A DNA stretch of 64,000 nucleotides from JALYXI01 sp963795835 (GTDB lineage Bacteria; Acidobacteriota; Terriglobia; Bryobacterales; Bryobacteraceae). The notes under the pieces were generated by a model that was not told where the DNA came from, ran no database searches, and saw only the letters and a program-made list of their open reading frames with translations. Made by a program: the position numbers and the translations under genes. Location: assembly GCA_963795835.1 (NCBI GenBank), contig CAWCJC010000012.1, positions 65,807 through 129,806 of the forward strand. The letters are read 5' to 3'. Shown here one piece after another: positions 56,405-64,000 of the stretch (positions are counted from its first letter, which is position 1; every line of letters begins with the position of its first letter).

Positions 56405-56428
56405 TGAGCCGCGACCGTAAGGGAGTCG
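56405..56428 (+). repeat. Dispersed intergenic repeat, copy 2
   Basis: TGAGCCGCGACCGTAAGGGA followed by GTCG matches the element at 46243-46265 at about 19 of 23 positions. It lies in the 100-bp gap between the adaptor and the first RND pump gene. Its function is unknown. Confidence 0.55.
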
Positions 56429-56493
56429 TCTTCCATGCTAACCAACCACCCGCGACAAACCGCTAGCACTGAAGTAGAGGGGGACCGGCAAAC

Positions 56494-59400
56494 ATGAACT
56501 TCTCGGAATTTTTTATTAGGCGTCCCATCGCCACCAGCTTGCTCATGCTGGGCATTGCCATGTTCGGCATCGTGGCTTACCGCGCCCTTCCGGTCAGCGA
56601 CATGCCCAATGTCGATTTCCCCACCCTCAGCGTCGGTGCCAGCCTTCCCGGTGCCGACCCCGCCACCATGGCGTCCTCCGTCGCCACACCGCTCGAACGC
56701 CAGTTCACCGGAATCGCCGGTCTCGATTCCATGAGCTCCAGCAGTTCCACCGGTTCCACATCCATCACCCTTCAGTTCGATCTCAACCGCCGCATCGATG
56801 GTGCAGCAGTCGACGTCCAAACCGCCATCAGCGCCGCCACCCCGCTTCTCCCCCCAGGCATCCCCAGCCCGCCTTCCTTCCGCAAGTCGAACCCGTCCGA
56901 TTCGCCCATCATGTTCCTGGGCCTCACGTCCAAAACGCTCCCGCTCTATAAGCTCGACGAATACGCCGAAACCCTGGTCGCACAGCGCGTCTCCATGGTC
57001 AGCGGCGTCGCGCAGGTCAGCGTCATGGGCGCCCAGAAGTACGCCGTTCACATCCAGGTCGATCCTCGCAAGCTCGCCAGCCGCCAGATCGGTATTGATG
57101 AGGTCGCCACCGCAGTTCAGAACTGGAACACCAATCTCCCCACCGGCACGCTCTACGGGCGCAACACCGCGTTCAATGTGGAGGCTAACGGCCAATTGAT
57201 GAACGCCGCCGCCTTCCGGCCCATGATCGTCACCTATCGGAACGGTGCTCCCGTCAGGCTTGCAGGATGTCGCCAACGTGCTTGACAGCGTGGAGGACGA
57301 TAAGACGGTCTCCTGGCTCATCTACCCGCATGAGGAGTACAAAGCGATCAACCTGATGATCATGCGGCAGCCCGGCAGCAACACCATCGAGGTTACCGAT
57401 GCCATCAAGAAGCTGATCCCCTCCTTCCAGGCGCAGCTCCCGCCCTCCGTCAACTTGACCATCCGCGGCGATCGTTCGAAGAACATCCGCGAAGCCTTCC
57501 AGGACATTCAGTACACCATGATGATCACGCTCGCCCTGGTCATCGGCGTGATCTTCGTCTTCCTGCGCAACGTCTCCGCCACCTTCATCCCCAGCATGGC
57601 GCTGCCGTTCTCCATCGTCGGCACCTTCTCGGTGATGTACTGCCTCAGCTACAGTCTGGACAATCTGTCCATGATGGCGCTCATCCTCTCCGTCGGCTTC
57701 GTTGTCGACGACGCCATCGTCATGCTCGAAAATATCGTCCGGCATGTCGAGAAGGGCGAATCGCCCATGCAGGCCGCCTTCCGCGGATCGCGCGAAATCT
57801 CATTCACCATCATCTCGATGACCATCTCGCTTGCCGCCGTCTTTATCCCGCTGCTCTTCATGGGCGGAATTCTGGGCCGCCTTTTCCGCGAGTTCGCCGT
57901 CACCATCTGCGTCGCCATCCTGATCTCCGGTTTCGTCTCGGTCACCCTCACGCCCATGCTGTGCAGCCGCCTGCTGCGCGCCCACGGCCCGGTCCGCAAG
58001 AAGGGCGTTTTCTCCCGGGCCATGGACGGCTTCTTCAACCGCCTCAATGGCGCGTATGACTGGAGCCTCACCTGGGTGCTTCGCCACCGCCCGGTTATGG
58101 GCGTCGTCTTCGTCGCTGTCGTCGCCGCCACCGTCTATCTCTACATCGCCGTTCCCAAAGGCTTCATTCCCGAGACCGATAACGACCAGGTCTACGTCAC
58201 CACCGAAGCCGGGCAGGGCACCAGCTATCTCGAAATGCTTCACCAGCAGCAGCGCGTCAATAAGGTCTTCCAGGGCGATCCCTTGATCGAAACCTTCATG
58301 TCCAGCGTCGGCGGCGGATGGGGCGGAGGGGGATCCACCACGGCCCGCATCTTCCTGCAACTGGTTCCCCGCAAGCAGCGTGATATCACCGCGGCCCAGT
58401 TCATGGAGAAAATGCGCCCTAAGATTAGCGGCTTCCCCGGGCTGCGTGTTTTCATGACCGTTCCTCCCGCCATTCGCATCGGCGGCAGAGGCTCGAAGAG
58501 CTCCTACGAGCTGACCGTCTCCGGCCCGGATACCACTAACCTTTACGCCGAGACCGATAAGTTGCAACGCTTGGTCTCGCGCCTGCCTCAGGTGCAGGAT
58601 GTCACCTCCGATCTGCAGATGAAGAGCCCGCGCGTTATGCTTCAGATCGATCGGGACAAAGCCGCCGCGCTCCAGCTCAACGCGCAGCAGATCGAAGGTG
58701 CCCTCTACGATGGCTACGGCCCCAGTTGGGTTTCCACCATCTATGGAGCGAACACGCAATCCCGCGTCCTGCTCGAAATGGACCCCAAGTATCAGGCCCA
58801 TGCCGATTCACTCTCGGAGATTTACCTGAAATCGGCAACAGGCGCGCTGGTTCCGCTGAACGCCGTCGTCAAGCCGAAGGTGGATACCGGCCCGCAAAGC
58901 ATCAATCACACTGGCCAACTTCCTTCTGTCACCATCTCCTTCAACCTGAAGCCCGGCGTTTCGCTTGGCGAAGCGGTCGATGCCATTGGCGACCTCGCAC
59001 GAAAGACCCTTCCCGGTAACTTCGCCACCAGCTTCACCGGGACCGCCAAAGCCTTTCAAAGCTCGCTGCAGAACATGGGCCTGCTGCTCATCATCGCCAT
59101 CGCTGTCGTCTATATCGTCCTGGGCGTTCTGTACGAAAGCTACATCCACCCGCTCACGATTCTGTCCGGGCATCCCCTCCGCGGGCTTCGGCGCGCTGCT
59201 CACGCTCATGATCTTCCACGTCGATCTCAACATCTACTCCTTCGTCGGTCTGATCATGTTGATCGGCATCGTCAAGAAGAACGCCATCATGCAGATCGAT
59301 TTCGCGCTTGGCTGCGGAGCGCAATGAGGGCAAGACTCCGCAAGAAGCCATTCATGAAGGCTGCCTCACCCGCTTCCGGCCCATCATGATGACCACCATG

Positions 59401-59634
59401 GCGGCCATGCTGGGCGCGCTTCCCATGGCCCTCGGCTACGGCGCGGGCGGCGAGGCGCGCCGTCCCTTGGGCGTCGCGGTTGTCGGCGGGCTGCTGTTCT
59501 CGCAGTTGATCACGCTGTATCTCACTCCGGTTGTCTATACCTACATGGCCGGTTTACAGACCCGCCGCAAGCCGAAACAGCAGCCGCTCGCGCCGTCCGT
59601 GCCCTTGGGTGAGCCGGCCGTTCTTGTACCCTAG
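56494..59634 (+). CDS. RND multidrug efflux transporter (three frameshifts)
   Basis: This is an AcrB/MdtB-type inner-membrane pump, about 1045 residues once three +1 breaks are bridged (near 57259, 59167 and 59313). It begins NFSEFFIRRPIATSLLMLGIA, has the porter region SSSVATPLERQFTGIAGL, the second-helix block LRNVSATFIPSMALPFSIVGTF, the proton-relay stretch SVGFVVDDAIVMLENIVRH, and the C-terminal block GIVKKNAIMQIDFALGAERNEG. The repaired protein is full length and conserved, so function is likely and the breaks are probably sequence errors. It is followed 7 bp later by a closely related pump gene. Confidence 0.9.
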
Positions 59635-59640
59635 CGCCTC

Positions 59641-62600
59641 ATGAACATCTCCGAAACCTTCATTCGCAGGCCCATCGCCACCAGTCTCCTGATGGTGGCC
59701 ATCGCCCTGTTCGGCGCGGTCGCTTATCGCTCGCTCGGTGTCAGCGATCTGCCCAACGTCGATCTTCCCACGCTCCTGGTCACCGCCAGCCTGCCCGGCG
59801 CCAGCCCGGATACCATGGCGTCCTCCGTCGCGACGCCGCTCGAAAACCAGTTCTCGATCATCGCGGGTCTCGATTCCATGACCTCGACGAACTCGCTCGG
59901 CGCCACCCAGGTCACCCTCGAATTCAACCTCAGCCGCAACCTGGATGGCGCCGCCGTCGACGTGCAATCCGCCATCACGCAGGCGCAGCGCCTGCTCCCG
60001 CAAGGCATGCCCACGCCGCCCACCTTCACTAAGGTCAATCCGGCCGATCAGCCCATCCTCTATCTCGCGCTCACCTCTTCCTCGCTCCCGCTCTAGACGC
60101 TCGACGAATACGCCGAAACGCGCATCGCGCAGCGCATCTCCATGATCTCGCGGCGTCGCGCAGGTGCAGGTGCTCGGCGCGCAGAAGTACGCCGTCCACG
60201 TCCAGATGGACCCGCACGCCATGGCCGCGCACCAGATCGGCATCAACGAAGTCGAGACCGCGCTCAAAGCCTGGAACGTCAACCTGCCCACCGGCACCAT
60301 CAACGGCCCGCAAGCGCGCCTTCACGCTCCAGGCCACCGGACAGTTGACCAGCGCCGATCAATACCGGCCGCTGGTCGTCACCTACCGCAACGGTTCGCC
60401 CGTCCGTCTGGACGAACTCGGCCGTGTCGTCGACAGCGTGGAGGACGATAAGACCGCCTCCTGGTTCCTCAAGAACAACCAGAATACCAGCGCGCCATCG
60501 TCCTCGGAATTCAGCGCCAGCCCGGCACCAACACCATCGCCGTCACCGACGCCATCAAGCACCTGCTGCCCAGCTTCCAAGTCCGAACTGCCGCCCTCCG
60601 TCAAGATGGACATCCTCTACGACCGGTCGGACACCATCCGCGAAACCTATCACGACGTGCAGTTCACCATGGTGCTCACGCTGGGCTTGATCGTGATGGT
60701 GATCTTCCTCTTCCTGCGGAACGTCTCGGCGACCATCATCCCCAGCCTCGCGCTGCCGTTCTCCATCGTCGGCACCTTCGCCGTCATGTACCTGCTCGCA
60801 CTACAGCCTGGACAACCTGTCGATGATGGCGCTGATCCTCTCGATCGGCTTCGTGGTCGACGATGCGATCGTCATGCTGGAGAACATCGTCCGCCACATG
60901 GAAATGGGCGAAAAGCCGCTTGCGGCCTCGCTGATCGGATCGAAGGAAATCGGCTTCACCATCGTCTCCATGACGCTGTCGCTCGCCGCGGTGTTCATCC
61001 CGGTGCTCTTCATGGGCGGCATCCTGGGCCGCCTGTTCCGAGAGTTTGCGGTCACCATCTGCGTGCGCCATTCTGATTTCCGGCGTGGTCTCCGTCACGC
61101 TCACGCCCATGCTCTGCAGCCGCTTTCTCCGCTCTCCGCATGAGCAGAAGCGTTCCCGGTTCTATCGCGTCACCGAGCGCTTCTTCGATGGCTGGCTGCA
61201 TCTCTACGACATCTCCTTGCAATGGGTGCTGCGTTACCGCGCTCATCACCATGGTCTTCTCCGCCGCAGTGCTGGTCGCGACGGTCGTGGATGTTCATGC
61301 GACATCCCGAAAGGCTTCATCCCGGACCAGGACACCGACCAGATTGCCGTCGTCACGGAAGCCGCGCAAGGCACCTCTTACTAGCAGATGGTGGAGTACC
61401 AGAAGACCGTCGCCGCAGATCATCGCGCGCGGACCCGAATGTCGACGCGCTTATGTCCACCGTCGGCGGCACCGGCGTCGGCCACGCTCGGCGGCCCGAA
61501 CTTCGGCCAACTCGTCGTTCATCTGAAGCCGCGCGCCGAGCGCAAGCTGCTCGTCAACGACATCATCGCCGAACCTGCGGCCCAAGCTTGCCGACCTTCC
61601 CGGCATGCAGGTCTACCTGCAGAACCCGCCCACCATCCGCATCGGCGGGCAGGTCACCAAGAGCCTGTACCAGTTCTCCATGCAGTCGCCCGATAAGAAG
61701 GAGCTGTACGCCAAAGCTCGCGAACTGCAAGCACGAAGTCGCGAAGATCCCCGGCCTCCAGGATGTGACCAGCGATCTCGCCGATCTCCGCGCCGCAGGT
61801 CGACGTCACCATCGATCGCGACAAAGCCGGCTCCATGCAAGTCAACGCGCAGCAGATCGAAAACGCGTTCTACGATGCCTACGGTCCCGCTGGGTCTCCA
61901 CCATCTACGCGTCGATCAACGAGTACAAGGTGCTGCTCGAACTGGAGCCCAAGTATCAGGCCGATCCCAACGCGCTCTCGCTGCTCTACTTCAAATCGGC
62001 CACCAACGCAGCTTGATTCCGCTCGACACCCTGGCGAAGATCACGCAGGAAGTCGGGCCCGCAGGCCATCAATCACTACGGCCAGCTCCCGGCGGTCACC
62101 ATCTCGTTCAATCTGAAGCCCGGCGCGGCGCTAGGCGACGTGGTCGCGGACGAAGTACAAGCCGCCGCCAATCGCATCCTGCCCCCCACCATCAGCACCA
62201 CCTTCCAGGGCGCGGCGAAAGCGTTCCAGAGCTCGCTCGGCAATCTGGCCGTGCTGCTGCATCGTCGCCATCATGGTGGTCTACATCGTCCTGGGCATCC
62301 TGTACGAGAGCTACATCCATCCGCTGACCATCCTCTCCGGCCTGCCTTCGGCCGGCTTCGGCGCGCTGGTCACGCTGTACCTGTTCCACATGGACCTGAA
62401 CATCTACGCCTTCGTGGGCCTGATCATGCTGATCGGCATCGTCGAAGAAGAACGCCATCATGCAGATCGATTTCGCGCTGCGAAGCCGAGCGCAGCAGGG
62501 CATGCCTCCCATGGAGGCGATCTACCAGGGCTGCCTGATCCGCTTCCGCCCCATCATGATGACCACCATGGCCGCTCTGCTGGGCGCGGTTCCCATCGCG

Positions 62601-62792
62601 CTCGGCTACGGCGCGGGCGGCGAAGCGCGTCAGCCCCTGGGCCTGGTGGTGGTCGGCGGCCTGATGTTCTCCCAGTTGGTCACGCTGTATCTCACCCCGG
62701 TTGTGTATACTTATCTCGCCGGCGCGCACGGCGGATTGAAGAAGAAACAGGCGAAGCAGAAAGATCCGGAAGAAGTTCTCCTGCCGGCTTAG
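59641..62792 (+). pseudogene. Second RND efflux transporter, disrupted by about 20 indels and two stops
   Basis: The conceptual product is a second AcrB/MdtC-like pump, closely similar to the preceding one throughout: NISETFIRRPIATSLLMVAIA, SMMALILSIGFVVDDAIVMLENIV, IPKGFIPDQDTDQ and RFRPIMMTTMAALLGAVPIALGYG. The frame is interrupted about twenty times, mostly by one extra base and three or four times by a missing base, and by in-frame TAG at 60094-60096 (where the paralogue has Tyr) and 61382-61384. The lesions are roughly 150 bp apart, far denser than elsewhere in the window. Real decay and misassembly between two near-identical tandem copies are both possible. MdtB/MdtC-type pumps work as heteromers, so the intact pair would make sense. 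Confidence 0.85.
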
Positions 62793-62800
62793 CATCGGAT

Positions 62801-62887
62801 GGTGGGGGAGGAGGGACTTGAACCCTCACGGCGAGTGAACGCCGGCAGATTTTGAGTCTGCTGTGTCTGCCATTTCACCACTCCCCC
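62801..62887 (-). tRNA. tRNA-Leu (anticodon CAA)
   Basis: Read on the minus strand, GGGGGAG pairs with CTCCCCC as the acceptor, the D-arm contains TGGTGAAATGGCAGACA, the anticodon stem GCAGA/TCTGC holds loop CTCAAAA (anticodon CAA), and a long class II variable arm (CGGCGTTCACTCGCCG) precedes the T-arm GAGGG-TTCAAGT-CCCTC. CCA is encoded. It reads UUG. It lies 8 bp past the second RND gene on the opposite strand. Confidence 0.95.
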
Positions 62888-62935
62888 AACGGTGCGGGTA
62901 AAAATAAAGGCGAGAAACTCCCCTCAGTATACACC

Positions 62936-64000
62936 TTGCTTTTTGGCACTCTTCAAAACTCGAAGCGCGGCGGTCTACGGCATCGATGCATGGCCCGTGG
63001 ATGTTGAGGTCGATCTCTACAAGACCGGCATGGGCAAAGATTTCACCCTCGTCGGCATGCCGGATACCGCCGTGCGCGAAGCTCGCGAGCGCATCAAGTC
63101 CGCGCTCACCAACGCCGGATTCTTTTATCCGAACAAAGCAGTCACCATCAACCTGGCACCCGCTAATGTGCGCAAAGAAGGCGCTGGGTTCGATCTCCCG
63201 ATGGCGATGGGCATCCTGGGGACGCTCGGGTTTTTGGGTGCCGAGCGGCAGGACGTAAGCCAGTTTCTGATTGTGGGCGAGTTGTCGCTTGACGGTGCGA
63301 TCCGGCCCGTGCGCGGCGCCCTCTCCATAGCGGTCTGCGCGCGCAAACAGGGCATCGCGAATCTGGTGCTGCCTTTGGAGAATGCGGCGGAGGCTTCGGT
63401 GGTGGAAGGCCTCAATGTCTATGGTGTGAAACATCTGCCGGAAGCTGTTGCGCTGCTCAAACAACCGGAAACCTTCACTCCTACACAAGCGGCATTTTCC
63501 ACTGACCCCAGTGAAGACGCCGGGGCTCCGGACTTTGCGGATGTCCGTGGTCAGACCACGGCGAAGCGCGCTCTTCTGGTCGCGGCGGCGGGGGGACATA
63601 ACGTCCTGATGATCGGCCCGCCCGGGTCCGGCAAGACGATGCTGGCAAAGCGATTGGCAGGAATCCTGCCGCCCCTCACGTTCTTAGAAGCAATCGAAAC
63701 CACCAAGGTGCACAGCATCGCGGGCGTGTTGCCAAAGAACGCGGGCCTCCTGAAAACGCGTCCTTTTCGCGCGCCTCACCACACCATCTCCGACGCCGGC
63801 CTGATTGGCGGAGGAACGGGCGCGCCGCGCCCCGGAGAAGTCAGCCTGGCCCATAACGGACTCCTCTTTCTCGATGAGTTCCCGGAGTTCCCCCGCAACG
63901 TGCTGGAACTGCTCCGTCAACCGCTCGAAGACTCCACCGTCACGATCTCGCGCTCCAATATGACGCTTTCCTTTCCTTCGAGCTTCATGTTGGTCGCCGC
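62936..64000 (+). CDS. ComM/YifB-family Mg-chelatase-like AAA+ ATPase (3' end beyond window, N-terminal frameshift)
   Basis: The visible 350 residues match ComM/YifB, a hexameric AAA+ helicase-like protein that promotes branch migration during natural transformation. The N-terminal domain reads RSAAVYGIDAWPVDVEVDLYKTGMGKDFTLVGMPDTAVREARERIKSAL, then NLAPANVRKEGAGFDLPMAMGIL; the AAA+ module has Walker A MIGPPGSGKTMLAKRL and Walker B GLLFLDEFPEFPRN, with RPFRAPHHTISDAGLIGGG between. A TTG at 62936 gives LLFGTLQ, but the four-A run at 62955-62958 appears one A too long, so the frame changes before TRSAAVYG. The gene continues past 64000. Confidence 0.9.

Noticed and set aside
57800..58801. Long minus-strand open frame opposite the first RND gene
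   Set aside because: It is an antisense shadow of a conserved RND sequence, caused by high third-position GC.
60094..60096. TAG as a recoded (pyrrolysine) codon in the second RND gene
   Set aside because: The paralogue has Tyr at this position and the gene is full of indels, so a base error or mutation is simpler; no Pyl genes are seen.
62826..63599. 257-codon minus-strand frame over the tRNA-Leu and ComM region
   Set aside because: It overlaps tRNA-Leu and the well-conserved plus-strand ComM N-terminal domain.

Overview
The window looks like a chromosomal segment of an acidobacterium, most likely of the Bryobacterales/Solibacter type. The pointers are three Oar-like TonB-dependent receptors with a carboxypeptidase-regulatory domain, a PEP-CTERM protein, a hypothetical protein with the NRENAKRSTGP...EGK...NAITHGL signature, a bacterial myo-inositol oxygenase, and moderately high GC with dense gene packing. 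This is inference from protein families; there is no rRNA in the window. No transposase, integrase, prophage or CRISPR array was seen.

Layout. 1-5273: two TonB-dependent receptors in tandem on the minus strand. 5448-25992: an envelope/exopolysaccharide region with a cellulose-synthase-like GT2, a fold-type II PLP enzyme and alanine racemase (convergent), a tightly overlapping minus-strand run of five glycosyltransferases ending in alr, a Wzy/WaaL-type ligase, an AsnB-like amidotransferase, a GT4, a PMT/ArnT-like membrane transferase, a membrane GT2, a UbiA-family prenyltransferase, a STELLO-like glycosyltransferase and a TPR protein with a probable outer-membrane C-terminal part. 25976-28004: a secreted TIM-barrel glycosidase-like protein. 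27937-33148: MerR regulator, parB-parA with a perfect parS site, mnmG, purD, tRNA-Arg(CCU); this arrangement is typical of the neighbourhood of a bacterial replication origin. 33151-36625: a compact ATPase, a PEP-CTERM protein and an M3 oligopeptidase. 36709-41896: dnaE, a YVTN beta-propeller protein and an ankyrin protein. 41918-46826: a third receptor, beta-carbonic anhydrase, an 18-bp minisatellite and a secreted protein. 46845-55090: a winged-helix/TPR regulator, small proteins, rpsO-pnp, a six-S1-domain protein and myo-inositol oxygenase. 55131-62792: a membrane-fusion lipoprotein and two tandem RND pump genes, the second riddled with lesions. 62801-64000: tRNA-Leu(CAA) and the start of a ComM/YifB gene.

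How the genes fit together. The polysaccharide region supplies cytoplasmic glycosyltransferases, a polymerase/ligase, a lipid-linked sugar enzyme and a TPR/outer-membrane protein followed by a periplasmic hydrolase. That last pairing follows the logic of synthase-dependent exopolysaccharide exporters (PelB/PelA, PgaA/PgaB, BcsC/BcsZ). The amidotransferase and O-ligase are of types often linked to exosortase/PEP-CTERM surface systems, and a PEP-CTERM substrate is present at 33873-34511, although no exosortase lies in the window.

Sequence quality. At least twelve genes, including the essential dnaE and purD, carry single-base reading-frame breaks, nearly all equivalent to one extra base. This argues for consensus errors rather than decay. 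The second RND gene is different in degree: about twenty indels and two in-frame stops in 3.1 kb. Coordinates of frameshifted genes are given for the whole reconstructed gene.
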